Of a stretch of 64,000 bases of DNA, positions 1 through 11,466 are shown in pieces. Source of the DNA: Reticulitermes lucifugus (lineage: Eukaryota > Arthropoda > Insecta > Blattodea > Rhinotermitidae); contig JAKCWW010000273.1 in the NCBI GenBank assembly GCA_026260175.1, positions 24,639 to 88,638 on the forward strand, given 5' to 3'. The notes below the pieces were generated by a model, which was not told the origin of the DNA, searched no databases, and was given only the letters and a program-made list of their open reading frames with translations. The position numbers and the translations under genes are program-made. How positions within the stretch are numbered: the stretch's first letter is position 1; the number at the start of each line of letters is the position of its first letter.

Positions 1-60
1 TCAGTTCCCTGATGACGACAACAGAGATGGTCCTCGAAACTTTGGTTCACTCGCCATCCA
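1..60 (+). repeat. Retroelement end fragment with hammerhead-like core
   Basis: The window opens inside a repeat. CTGATGA lies at 9-15 and CGAAAC at 35-40, with a partly self-complementary stretch between them. This is the same CTGANGA..GAAAC layout as the better hammerhead-like motifs at 2309, 14037 and 28957. The stem between the two blocks is poor, and the left side is cut by the window edge, so function is unlikely. Probably the decayed end of a retroelement; the family is not settled. Confidence 0.3.
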
Positions 61-628
61 ACCCCTTGACGCGGCTGCTAGCCCGAGAATGTTTTATTGA
101 ATTCAGTCGGCATGAAAACTTTAAATTATATAACATATATTTCAACTTACGACTGGCTGTGTGATTCAAGGACTGGCATAAATATTGCGGCAGACTTTAC
201 ATAGCCAGCTGTTATAAGAAGAGTTGCTGCATGCTAAATCGCATTAGACTGCACGTCAGTTTAGTGATGAATAGTCAAATAATGGACACACTGGGTACAG
301 TCGAGGCGTCCACTCACCAAGCAACGTCTTTAGAATTTGCAGTGTTCCCTGGGCAAATCAAATTTCCTAACTCCTTAGACGTACCAGCTTTACTGTTGCA
401 TAATTTGTGTTACGTATTTGTATTGGCAGCTTAGCTAAATTAAAAATACGTGTTGTAATTGTCACGTGAGTAAGATGAAAAACAGTGAAGGTTCGTAAAC
501 GGTTGGTGGAATTGTATTTAACTAACACAAATTTATTTCGATTATAAATAAAAGTAGTTCGTTCCTCACAGAGAAGAAACCACGCTACACTGAAGTTTGA
601 GAAAAAAATCTGTGTTGATTGTTAGGAT
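61..628. other. Unassigned stretch
   Basis: AT-rich sequence without a recognisable gene or repeat. The one open frame here (231-434, 67 codons) has no domain I recognise and is within the length expected by chance. Confidence 0.5.
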
Positions 629-791
629 CAGGGGTGCACAAATGTTCCAAAAATCCCTGAGCCATCTCAAATTCTTGACGCCGGAACAATGACATTAAGG
701 AAGTCCCGTTCTGATTACCCACAATTATTAGAAGCCACCTTAAAATGTTCAGTAGCCACGTGACTTGGCGTCCGGGATTTGTGCACTCTTG
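629..791. mobile_element. hAT-type MITE, copy 1 (163 bp)
   Basis: The left end reads CAGGGGTGCACAAAT and the right end, reverse-complemented, reads CAAGAGTGCACAAAT, giving terminal inverted repeats with the CAGGG start usual for hAT elements. A related copy sits at 50463-50628. The flanking 8-mers, gttaggat and ttcagaat, match at 5 of 8 positions, consistent with an old 8-bp target duplication. No transposase is encoded, so it would have relied on an autonomous partner. Confidence 0.65.
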
Positions 792-1289
792 TTCAGAATA
801 AAGAGAAACACACATATACAACGTGTAAGCAAATAATTTTAAATGCTTCAGAGTCTGGTATGTCTACTGATAATTAACTTTTAACGTGGGTCATGGGGAA
901 ATGTACAGAACTGGTTTGGGATCGTGTCCAGTGGCCGGTCTTTATATTAACGGCGTTGAGACTTCCGTGTCTAGTAACACAGAGTTATGTAATTGGCATA
1001 ATTGGTCTTATAGCTTCATTAAGAGCCTGTCCGTTACTTTCCTTGGATTTGCTGCCTGTTTGATTTATGTAGGATTTTTGTGGACGTGGCAGGAAAGATT
1101 TACTTTCGTGGATTCTGTTTTGGTCCTTACTAACTTTCTCTACATTGAGCTTTGTCGCCACGTAACACACACACAGTTGATGAAGCTTTGAATAAGGTAA
1201 ATTTTCTCGTTAACTTACGAAGTTTGTAAACCAATGTTGTGCTTAATTAATCATCATGACATGAAGACGCATGGGAGTATATCTCCATG
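792..1289. other. Unassigned stretch
   Basis: No gene recognised. A 101-codon plus-strand frame at 886-1191 begins MGHGEMYRTG and has a hydrophobic middle, but it shows no family motif, and a smaller frame overlaps it on the other strand. I treat it as chance. Confidence 0.4.
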
Positions 1290-1486
1290 CATTCTTAATC
1301 TCTGCGCTAAGATGGAGGTGATTTGTGTTACGCCCTCCGGCTGCCTTGCTCCGATAAGCTTTGAATAGGAAGTTGGGTGGGCTTCCGAGCCGGTCTGAAC
1401 GTTGTAGAAAATATAAAAAATCTGTTTCCGCTGCCCGGAATCGAATACTAATCCTCCGTAATCCAGCCCCGATCCTAGTCACCATG
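1290..1486 (-). mobile_element. tRNA-derived SINE, family 5, minus-strand copy
   Basis: Read on the minus strand, a box-B-like TTCGATTCCGGG (near 1437-1450) is followed by a body with 'ttcagaccgg..gcccacccaact'. The same body occurs at 29890-30060 (minus) and 63768-64000 (plus). The reading frame across it is only the repeat read through. The 5' tRNA-like head is partly decayed. Confidence 0.6.
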
Positions 1487-1630
1487 AAGAGAGATTATTA
1501 CTATTATTATTAATAATGGCTGAACCAGACGCGGCGGGTACCGCGCCCGCTAACACCAGTTTCTTGCAGTGTCTATACGTATTTAACGACACCCATTACC
1601 TAGAAATGTTTATAGCAATTGCTCTCATTA

Positions 1631-1845
1631 GGCGTGTTCGCAAAATCACGAAAAGCGCCTATTAGCTTTGTCAAGTCCGTTCTTCTCTCTGTCTGTCTAT
1701 ATGTATGAGTGCGGCTCCAACTGGACGGCTTTCCGTGAAATTTGATATCGGAAATTTTCATGAAAATCTGTCGAAAAAATTCAAATTTTCTTACAATCGG
1801 GCAACATTTTCGGGCACCTTACTTGAAAACCTACGTACGTAAGTA
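1631..1845 (+). mobile_element. 'MEQ' interspersed repeat, copy A (3'-truncated)
   Basis: It starts with a form of the shared head ggcgcgtttgcaaaat, followed by attagctttgtcaag, a (CTGT)-rich stretch, and 'ctggacggctttccgtgaaatttgat'-type sequence. It ends near 'cgggcacctt', which aligns with 'cgggtacttt' of the longer copies at 51171 and 54042. No terminal inverted repeat is visible, so the class is unresolved (SINE-like or another non-autonomous element). Confidence 0.7.
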
Positions 1846-2308
1846 ACCAAGAGAAAACTTTGGAATTATCAGGACTAAGGCGCGGGGGCGTTACTGGTTA
1901 TTTGCGACTTGGGCAGACATGGACTGCAAGAAGTATTGGAATTATGGAGAGATCCCTTCATGTTACCAGGATGAGAGCAGTGCTGTGTCAGCATTTATGA
2001 AACTGAACGTGAAATTATGATGGCGACTTGAGGCAAGTGGTTTAAGGAGCAATCGGAAACATTCCAACATCACAACCAACATAGTGCAATATATGATCTT
2101 CTATAACTTCTAGAAATGCGAACATATCTCTATTTAGTAGACGCAGTGAACAGTGTTTTTTAACAAGTTATCATTTTTAACAAATCATCATTTTAACTAT
2201 AATTTATGACTCATGTTTTTAACTTATGAACGAGTGTTTTTATGCTCTAAAATAGTGCATAATTTTACAAGTTTCATCAACAGATTGAAAAGCACTTTTT
2301 ATAAGGAA
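1846..2308. other. Unassigned stretch before a hammerhead-like motif
   Basis: Mixed sequence, slightly less AT-rich at 1870-2050. It directly precedes the 2309 motif and could belong to the same retroelement, but no protein motif was recognised in any frame. Confidence 0.35.
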
Positions 2309-2353
2309 AACCCCTGATGATGGCTCATAAAGAGCTGAAACGCGTGTAGGGTT
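2309..2353 (+). ncRNA. Hammerhead-ribozyme-like motif (type I, Penelope style), copy 1
   Basis: The parts lie in hammerhead order. Stem I is AACCC (2309-2313) with GGGTT (2349-2353). The core CTGATGA is at 2314-2320. Stem II is GGCTC (2322-2326) with GAGCT (2332-2336), including one G-T wobble. GAAA is at 2337-2340. A tiny stem III (A-T and C-G around loop GCGT) ends in GTA, which puts the predicted cut after A2348. One extra base (T2321) lies between the core and stem II; the other copies share this, and it may or may not permit activity. Minimal type I hammerheads of this kind are known from Penelope-like retroelements. A tail shared with the 14 kb and 29 kb copies follows (gtgcat..gttggtgta, 2394-2411). 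Confidence 0.6.
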
Positions 2354-2411
2354 AAAATCATGATAAGGAGCTAATTTACACCTTTATTAATTTGTGCATT
2401 TTGTTGGTGTA

Positions 2412-3997
2412 TATGTAAAAAAAATTCTATTCAGAGTAAATTAGAAAAATTCTGTAGGCCTCGCTTTGGATAAAATTCTAGAAAAGGGGGCGATTCTGTG
2501 AAAGAATGTGTGTAAATATTCCTCAGTTATTCTGTCAGTAATTATGATAAGAGTGACTTTACTTTTTTACTTTTGTTTGTAAGTTGCTTATGCTGATGAC
2601 GTTAACTTACTATAGCCAATATAAACATATTACAGGGAATAACACAGAAGACGTATTAGTAGCTAATAAGAATATTGGTTTAGAAGGAAATTTTGAGAGA
2701 ATTGCATAAAGTTTATGCTTTTCTGGGATGTTACGCTGCGAAGGTTGACAGCAGTTGTTTACCAACGTGTCGGGACACCGTATCGGCCCCGTCTTCGAGG
2801 AGCAAGATCATAAACTTTATTTACCAAATAACTGCATTTTAAGCATAATATTCTTCTAATTCTTCTCTAACTAAAGGTTTACAACAAACACCACAAAATC
2901 GAGAATATTTTACTTCAAAAGTTTTGAGGCTCCGGCGTAACTAGCTTGAAAACAATGAATAAATATGTATTATATATATATATAAACAATACTTCCAACC
3001 TTAAAAGGATGTCAGTTTAGCCCCCAGTGTTTTCATCTCAACTTTACAGGATCGGTCTATATTCTTACAACTTTCTCGCCACTTTACTTGCTGTAATAAT
3101 TCTTTGCTATATTTGTGGACGAAATAACACTAGACATAATACACGTACTGTATCTTTTGTTTTCTTATATTCTAAAATTTATATTTCCAGCTGATATTTT
3201 CTACGAGAACCATCACAACTTAGAACCCAATAAGAGTTAATTATTTCTCAATTACTCTCTTTTCAAAAGGAAGTATCATGAGTCTGTAATAGGAATTACT
3301 CACACGTCATATAGCTAAATTACTTTCGTCTTAATTTCTGAAAATGTTTATAATGAAGCGTTCACCATACAGGAAAGGAAGGAAACCCCTTTAGGCAATC
3401 TCGAACCTTTACGAGACGTATATAGTACGTGTTTTTTAACTCCCATTACTACGTATTGTTTATGAACAATAATTTTGCATCATCTACACTGTCAGTAATT
3501 ATATGGTGTATCATTCCGTGACATAATTGCTTCAACTCCGACTGTTTTTGAAGTTGAGCCGCCCTCGAGCAGTAGGTTCACTGACTAGCAACTCAAGGAT
3601 CTTGACTGTAGTCTCATTTCTCATCGCACACAGTTTATCAAGTCTAGTGTCTCACGAATTCTGTATGCCATACATATTTTTGTTTTAATTAAAGGTATGT
3701 TAATGGAATTAACAAATTAATTTTTGTATTAATAGCGTCTAATTTTCTTCTGTAACACACTCAATTTTAGCAAGGAAAGACAAAGTATTATTTCGTTCCT
3801 AATGAGAAAGAAGGTTTTAGGTTAGATGGACGACCACAGTATACTGTCTACTCTTAATTACTTTAGGTCTTTTTAACAAATATTTTATTTTTCGTTCTAT
3901 AGCTGGGGCGATTTTTTTCTGGTTTGTCTCTGTGCAAGGTCTGTTTTCGATATCATGTCAGCCAATGTTGGATTTGTTATAGGCAAAGTGTCATTCT
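2412..3997. other. Unassigned AT-rich stretch
   Basis: No gene or clear repeat family seen apart from a short (TA)7 tract at 2971-2984. Confidence 0.5.
2971..2984. repeat. (TA)n microsatellite
   Basis: An uninterrupted run of seven TA units. Confidence 0.85.
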
Positions 3998-4112
3998 AAT
4001 AGTAGGGTTTTCTCCGATTACCTCGGTCTTCCCCTATCAACACCTCTCACCCAATGCTCCACATTCGTGCTATTTTAGCTACCACCGACGCAATTTAATC
4101 TTAACAATTGAT
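3998..4112 (+). mobile_element. SINE family 3, partial copy
   Basis: The stretch 'gttttctccg..cggtcttcccctatcaacacc..ccaatgctccac' aligns by eye with the family 3 body at 42600-42655 (tttttctccaaat..cggatttttccttgtcag..ccaatgcttcatg). The tRNA-like head is missing. The frame at 3924-4163 merely reads through it. Confidence 0.5.
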
Positions 4113-4318
4113 AGCGTCATTAGAAAAAACTCTTATTTCTCCCTTCTCATTTTTTATGTATAACTATGTACTTCAGTCCCTAACAATTTAAATTGAACTA
4201 AAAATACCATCCAAACATAATTTGCTTATTTGTAAGTTTACAGTTTCAGAAAATAATTTTTTAAAAATATTTTAAATTTTTTAAAAATTGCTAAGTTAAG
4301 TTTTTGTTAAGCATTTGG

Positions 4319-4560
4319 CTGAGCTTGGCGGCCTAGAGGTTACATGTAGGAATCCTGCGTCGAATGCGGAAGTTTCAGAAATGAAATTTTGTCCACAAGA
4401 ACCGACATGCTGGCTAAGATAAGGAATGGCTTCTCTGTCCTTCCAGGCAAATGCTGAGACACTGCACTACCTCAAGTCAGGCCACGACCACTTCCTTCCA
4501 ATCCCTCCCACCTCCAAATTCCTAAAGAGTTTGGATGTGGTAGCGAAGAGATAGCTACTT
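4319..4560 (+). mobile_element. tRNA-derived SINE, family 4
   Basis: The head 'ggcctagaggttac' and 'cctgcgtcgaatgcgg' resemble degenerate A and B boxes. The body has 'aaggaatggcttctctg', 'tccttccaggcaaatgctg' and 'caggccacgaccacttcctt', typical of an insect SINE as I remember it. This is the only copy found in the window, so it is assigned on resemblance alone. Confidence 0.45.
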
Positions 4561-6966
4561 ATCTGTGCCGATAATTGAAACCCCGTTGACTGCTTCGTAG
4601 TAAGTTGCTACAGTAGCTGAGCTCTGTTGGCTGATGCTTTATTTTTTGACTGAAAAGTGAGGACTTTTAAAATCTATTTTCTAGTTTTCATATTTGTCAC
4701 TATTTCATTTAGAGTACAAACGCTGGCTGCTTCTGTGATTTGCCACACAGAAACAGAAAGGCATAATTTACAAACACAGGTAGCCCGTTTCTTTCCTAAC
4801 CACGCTATAATTCTTTCGCGCTTGTTTTCTCCGGATGGCACTTTAAAGTTTTGTTGACGTCGTGCCACTGTTTTAAGGCAAGAGGTTCGTTGTAAAGAAT
4901 GCTTTGAAAAAATGTGTATACCTGCTTTTGCTGACATGTTCTGGAATTTATTTCACTTTAAATTGTTTGAATTACCACTCTACGTTATATTATTTAGAAC
5001 TTCACCCATAAATCTTTACTGGGTATGGCCTGTTAGTTTACAGGACAAGGCTTTGTGGAACACGCCTGTTAGTTTCTGCACACTGTTGTGGGCTGAAACT
5101 TCGTTTCTGAACAGACTAATAAATCCCGATTAAGCTTGTGAAGAAATATTTTCCTACACCTCAAAGACCGGCACGTACGACGTGGGACTATGCTGCAGGT
5201 GTGAACAGTATAAACACATATTTAGGGATAAGCGAAATAAACTATTGGAGTTCGCTAAGTGCTTCTTGTAGCCCATAAGCTGTCTCAACGACAAGGTGGC
5301 TTAACCATATATTTCTTGCACGCTTTAACACGCACTCTCTGAAAAGTTCGGTATTTCGGGCATCTAGAAGCGCTTGTGTTTGAGTTGGGGGACGCTGTCA
5401 TATACCACGCCATGTAAGAGAGAGCGGCTGGGAGAGACACTACACCCCGCTTTAAAATATGTACTGTATTTCTTCGAAACCTGTTTTTACTTTCTGAAGA
5501 ATAAAATGGACGGTGGTTAGGGGAAGGAATTCTTCCCCTGCACTTGTGGCTGATTTACTACTTGTGCAAAACTGTTACAGGAACCTACGTCCGCCCTCTC
5601 ACACACCACCACGACAAACTGCGGTAAAAGATTTAAATCCGCCTCTTTTCTTCCTTGTTGTCTTTCTTTTTTACATTGCCAAGCTTAATAGAAATAATTT
5701 GCCATAATTCTGTTAACATTGCGTCGATACATACAATTGAGGATTGTCTGGAGGACAGAAATCTGTCTAATTGGACGTGTACTTGTAATGTATATTTTCC
5801 ATGTTCTTTAAATAGCCGACGTTGATTTCTTTATCAAGTAATAAATAATTTGTTATATAGTTCTATAGAATGCTAAGATAGTAGCTTATATCACGTAATT
5901 TATATGTTTTTTCTATAGTTCCATGCTAAAAATAAAAACACTGGATTTCCGAGACAGGATAGTTTTCCTGTCCTAAGGATAAAAATAAAGTTTACAAGTA
6001 CTCAGTTGGGCTTCGCAAGTAGGAGTGAACCCAATCTCTTATGAAGCTTTCATTACGCAGTACTGTCCATCCTCTTGTTACTGCTACTCCATCAGAGATA
6101 TGTTGTTTCTTATCAAGCAGTCAGAACCAAACTTTAATATACTGTTCAATACATAACCTCACCACTGTTATCTCTACTTTTGGGGCTGTTAGACGGAGAT
6201 AATCCACATCCCAATTCCTAGGACGTTAAAAGCAGAGGAAAAAATTTCCGAAATCTTTAGCTTTTTCAACCGATTTAAAATGGGACAGAAAATGTCCATC
6301 GTAACTTACGGCTCATTTCAGTAACACGCCTTTTTTGTAATCATTCGCTCTTTAGAATTTTTCTATCGTCCACATTTAAAATGAAATAGAAATTGAAACG
6401 GCTTTTGGCGGAATGAATAATTTCAAGCGTATACCATTATCAGAATCCTACCTAAATGTGCTTCAGTTGTTTGATTAGCCTTATCGTATAACGTGACATA
6501 GGCCTTCTGTTACCAACGGCAACACTTCGTACATTTTTGCCTTCTGTCTAAAACTGTCGATATGTAGTTCAGGATAACATCACGAGAGTGTGTCTAGTGT
6601 CATAGAGAAGTCGTTATTTTATCTAATAACCTTGAAGATGAGAACACTACATTGCCTGAGATCGTTTGCGTCCGATTACCCATTGACGCATAGTCGTATC
6701 CCAAAGGACTGAAATCCTTAGTTGAAGTACTCTATAAAGCGTTTTATGAATATTTTATTTGTTACACGACTGTACAATAATTTGCGTTAAAACAAAGTTA
6801 ATTGCCATTTTTTGCGTACTTAATTCTTCTGTGAAGAAACATGCGGTGCTGGGCGCCTCCATTCTGGATGCATTTCCTCCCCAATTACTTTCCGAATAAT
6901 TGACAGACTTGTATCAAACTAGGCACTAACAGTTTCTCACTGGAAACTATACCATTTTTCGCCTTG
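4561..6966. other. Unassigned stretch
   Basis: Several short open frames (60-90 codons) on both strands overlap each other and carry no domain. No RNA gene, repeat family or splice-linked exon chain was recognised. Confidence 0.45.
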
Positions 6967-7048
6967 TACAGGGCATACACAAACGAATCGTGCGGTTTTA
7001 ATAGTGAACACTATTAAAACCGCACCATTCTTTTGTGTATGCCCTGTA
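6967..7048. mobile_element. 82-bp palindromic MITE with TA target site (Tc1/mariner type)
   Basis: Two 40-bp arms, differing at two positions, flank a 2-base centre (AA). The whole is bounded by TA on both sides (6967-6968 and 7047-7048), and the inner ends read CAGGGCATACACAAA on both strands. TA flanks and full-length inverted repeats fit a tiny non-autonomous Tc1/mariner-superfamily element. No coding capacity. Confidence 0.75.
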
Positions 7049-7837
7049 TTTGTAAATTTCTGTAGAAATTACACCCACCTGGCAGCCATAAAGTCTTGTT
7101 GGATAGGAGCAGCACTAAAGTTGTAAATATATGGTCCTGGAATTTTGTACTACAAGAGTTCTTCAAAAAAAGTACACAAGACTTTCAGGCAATATTTTTT
7201 ATAATATAAGGCTAAAAAACCAAGTGGTCCCACGAATTCTCTACTACTTCTTTATTTTTGGGATTTCTGTTCATTTGAAGCTTCACATAGGCCTGTGGTT
7301 TAAAGAGATAGGTCATGAATATGAGGACATTTTAACATTTTGTAACAATCTTTATTTACGTAATATAAATCACAAATATGGCTGCTGTGCGAAGGTTTAG
7401 GTATAACTGACAAATTAAATAGGCTTATAAGGAAACTATACATTAAACATATCCAAACAAATTGTATAATTATCGATTAATATAGGTAGACGTAGCAAAT
7501 TTCTCCAGGAAGTTTTTGCTACTAAGTAGACAGTCATATTTTTTCTTACGAAAATGAAATTTGACGTACTTTTAGACCCACTCTTGCACTGTATATTTAC
7601 TACGAAACATGAGCAGGGCTTCTAAATGCGCACCATACAGCTTCTTGTAACGTCACTCTCACTCAGCCTTCTGGGCTATTTTCATAGCTATAAGGGAGCT
7701 AACACAGCGCTAATTTGAACACAATATAATGTTTACTGGCTGTTTCATAAGGAATGACGAGGGTAGTGGGTAGATGGGTTCTCTTCATACTATGGACGCT
7801 AAAAGATTTTTTAAAAGGAAAGGTTAGCTTTCAGAGG

Positions 7838-7860
7838 GTTAGTTTAGTTTAGTTTAGTTG
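7838..7860. repeat. (AGTTT)n short tandem repeat
   Basis: Reads gttagtttagtttagtttag, about four pentamer units. Confidence 0.7.
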
Positions 7861-8245
7861 GAAAAAGAAGGGTAGTAGATATACATTGCATCCCGTAAAT
7901 TAAGGGTATAAAAGCTCGAAAAATTAGTCGCCCTTTTGTTAACGCATTCATCGTCATGTTAAGCATTGAATGAAGGAAAGAATGATGTGGAAGGTAGAGG
8001 GAGGGCAGGAAGAAAAAGATGAAGGTGCTGTAGCGTAATTTACTACCGGGTTTTATTGTCCTTTAACTGCACCTTCATTCTCTGTTTCTCTCCCTTACTT
8101 TCATTTTACTTTATCCAAAAAAGTTCTTGGCACAAACGTTTAACAAAAGGGTGTGTAATTGAGCACGAATGGTTTTCTTTGTCGGTCAATGAATGCTAGA
8201 GGCAAAGTAAATAAGTATGGGGTAACTTTAGTCTGTAAGAGGATT

Positions 8246-8290
8246 AACCCTTTAAGTCGCAATGGTTAATTTTGTGCCACTGTTTTTAAT
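8246..8290 (+). mobile_element. Possible piggyBac-like left terminus
   Basis: TTAACCCTTTAAGTCGCA is the kind of sequence found at piggyBac-type ends (TTAA target followed by CCC). No matching right end (AAAGGGTTAA) was found nearby, so this may be a solitary remnant or chance. Confidence 0.2.
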
Positions 8291-9344
8291 ATTCAAGAAC
8301 TCTCTTCCTCGGACGGAGTGTATTTCTGAGATTATTATGGATCTCAGAACAAAAAGAGATTACGTTCAGGTACAATATTAATTGATTTGTTTTTGTAACA
8401 GAGATGGGGTTTGTTTTCTGCGCGGTAAGACCTGCATCTATAAAAGAAACTTAGGTTACTTTTCCGTTAAAATTGTCAGTATGGATAGATCATGCTGTGG
8501 CTAAATATGATTATTTTGTGAGATTTAAAAAGGAAATAAATAACTCTTAAAATGATGAGTTTGCACAAGTATATTCGCCAACAAGTCTAAAAACTGGACT
8601 GATATATCAGGATTGTGTTTGCAATGTTCTGATTAATTTTTATGTAACGACAAATTTCGGGTTCCTGGATTGCGAGGGTAGGATCACTTCTGACTGATGA
8701 ATTAGAGGATATGGAAGGACGTCATTTTAGTACCCATGAATTTGCGTAGACAGACTGAGAAAAATCCATGAAAGCCTATGCAATTCGGCCCAGGGAAGAG
8801 ACCTCTTTCTGAGATTTCTTGTATAAGAAGCAATAATGCTAACCACTACATTGCCATCTTTGACGTGTAAAGATTCACAACACACGAAATGATATCATCT
8901 TTTAACTGCTGACACTGCTCTTTCGATCCGTCTTTACCTCCAAGATCATAAATAGAGGATGCACACATAAATCACGATCGCGAAAAAGTGTGAAATCTTC
9001 AAACTATAAATGCTGGTATTGGATATTACTTACCGGTTTTTAGTTTTATGCTCTTCACTCTTTTCAGCAATTTTACAGAACCATGGCACAATGTTAGGAA
9101 ACGTAATTCTTACATCTAGGCCTCTTTATGTGCTGTAACAGTAAGAAATTCATAAGAGTAGGTGACTGAAAATTATTATTGTTATTATTGCTATTCTTAT
9201 TCATATTTTACGGTGGAGGGATAGAGGATATCTGTTCACCTTTATGAGGCAGGATTGTATATATTTCTTTTCGGAAAACAAATATTTCAGTATAGATAAA
9301 TACATAAACCTTCCGTCTAACTCAACTCTTCACTGTTGTTTCAA

Positions 9345-9390
9345 CACAGCTACATGTTTCGGTCCATTACAGGACCATCATCAGCTGCCA
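9345..9390 (-). ncRNA. Hammerhead-ribozyme-like motif, copy 4 (minus strand)
   Basis: On the minus strand: CTGATGA (9384-9378), one extra base, then a perfect 5-bp stem II of GGTCC (9376-9372) with GGACC (9365-9361) around a 6-base loop, then GAAAC (9360-9356) and ATGTA. Stem I (ggcag against gctg) is poorer than in the other copies. The shared downstream tail of the plus-strand copies is not seen. Probably a decayed relative. Confidence 0.45.
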
Positions 9391-9750
9391 AATATACATT
9401 TTTTTTAAAAAGTTACACATGCGGAAAAAGTATACACTTCATTTGTTTTTACATTACTTTAAAAATTAAGAAAATTAGTTAAAGGAAGCGTTTTAACTAA
9501 TTTTCGCAATTTTTGAAATATTTGAACACGACGGGATATTACCCATAAAAAATTTTGCTTTTCCTGTGTAGTCTGAAAGGGAATTGTTTTGCTAGCTGAG
9601 CCACTAAGGAAGTGACATTAGGACCATTGCTCATTATGACTTGTAAGAATCGTTGGGAAACTTTCTTCTCAGTGTCAGGTAATTACAATAACAGAAACAG
9701 GTTGAGTCTGAGAAAGTAGAAGTCGACTCTAATTTATGAATAGTTTTTAG

Positions 9751-9966
9751 GCACCTTAACAAAACAATTGCGAAAAGCGACTATTAGCTTCTTCATGTCT
9801 GTCTGTCTCTCTGTCGCTATGGAACACTGCGGCCCCTACTGAACGGATTTCCGTGAAATCTTAGTTTGGGTATTTTTGCTAAAAGCTGTCCACCAAATTC
9901 AGGTTTAGCTAAAATAAGGCAAAAAGATACATTTTACATGAAGACATACATACATTTATGACACCT
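9751..9966 (+). mobile_element. 'MEQ' interspersed repeat, copy B (3'-truncated)
   Basis: The head 'aattgcgaaaagcgactatt', then 'agcttcttcatgtctgtctg', 'tatggaacactgcgg' and 'gaacggatttccgtgaaat' match the same blocks at 51171 and 54042. It ends near 'attttacatgaagacatac', equivalent to 'actttacatgaatacc' in the long copies, at about the point where copy A stops. Confidence 0.7.
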
Positions 9967-11466
9967 CACCGTTTACGAGGTAAGTAAAAGCAATATGGCG
10001 AAGCCAGAAAGGCGGAAGACACAGTTGACGACCCGAAACATATTGTAGCGTGTCACACATTTAATTTTCAAGCCAGATATATGGAAAAAATAAAAACATG
10101 TAGTCACAGGACTCATATTTGATATATATTACTTTATGGTCTATTATAGTTTTATTATGTGGTGGCAAATGTAGATAGTTTGTTTTGCTATGTGACGTAA
10201 TAATGCATTTGTTTACATCGCGTTTCTATGCAGTGACTGATTTTCTTCTTTATACGAAAGGCTTGCTGGATAATTAAGGGATGTACAGAAAAGCTAGTAC
10301 TTTGAGGCTGACTTTGGGCCCACACAGCCTCCTGTAGAGTTCTTTCCCGAGGGTGAAGCAGTTGGGGCGTAAAGTTGAACCACTCACCTTCATCTATTGC
10401 AAAGGTTAAGAATGATTGGAGCTATATTTCTATTCGCCCTATATTCCTTCATGACGTGCAGAAGGAAACTTTTACGTTTTGATATTAATATTTATTCTTA
10501 CATCTCGGAATACGAAATTTATTAAATGTGTAGGTTGTGGATATTCCTAAAAATTTTGTGTGGAATATCGTTTGCAAGTGGCCAATTAAAAAATACTTCA
10601 AAGTGATAAGACTTGATTTATGAAAGATTTATTTAACATTGATAAAATATATATATGTAAATCATCAGTATTCAAGGAAGTGTCACAAAAAGTGTGATCC
10701 CAATAATAATAGTAATACTTTATTTTTCATCTATATTTGTGGAAAATAAAAAAATTCTGAGCCCAGTGCATTCAGTGGTAATGCCAACTGAGACGTTTGC
10801 AGGATTCAGACATAAAATGGGGCCTTTATGTTACTTTATACGTAAATTTAATATAGTTTTCGAAATTAGTGAAAACAACGCTACAAATTCTCTTTACTCT
10901 TGAACTCAAACATACCGGTAACAACAGAACAGTATGCTTTTCCTGTGGATATTTTATCATTTGTGTCGGAAGCAAGAAGATTATAAGGCACAACATTTGT
11001 TTCGTAAATTTTACTTCAAGTCTAACGAAGGGGTAAAATCACAGCTCTTCTATCAAGTTTATTGATCTAAAATTTGAAAAGAAGAATGGACATGTTAGTC
11101 TGCATTACTTACTTCCCCAGTAGGCAGCCAGGTAAAAACATTTTCTTTCGGATGCTATTGTAATGGCGATACAGAGAAATTGATAGGTGAAACAAAGCAG
11201 TCAGGCGCCTTTCCAAAGTATAGACCAGCTTCATTTCTTCGACAGAGAGGCACGGTTGACAAATCGCCACAGCTTGCCCGCTGTTGGCTGGTCATGAAAC
11301 AAAATTATAGGTTATGTGTACACTAGCAGACATTAGAGAGAGAGGTGGTCCCTTGCCCTCTCTGCTCCATAAATATAGGTTTTGTTTCAACCTACGCCAT
11401 CTCCCCGTTACCAACTTTTCTGTCTCTTAACGATAACACATGCTGTTCCTCTTTGATGGCTTAAAC
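9967..11466. other. Unassigned stretch
   Basis: AT-rich apart from 10310-10400 and 11200-11420, which are closer to balanced. No gene, RNA or known repeat recognised. Confidence 0.45.

Larger units (their letters stand above)
7049..9344. other. Mostly unassigned stretch
   Basis: Holds a (TTTAG)-rich tract at 7838-7860, a hairpin with arms ATGAAGGTGC (8019-8028) and GCACCTTCAT (8069-8078) between a purine-rich and a pyrimidine-rich run, and a possible piggyBac-type end at 8246. Nothing else recognised; the 89-codon frame at 7131-7400 has no known motif. Confidence 0.4.
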
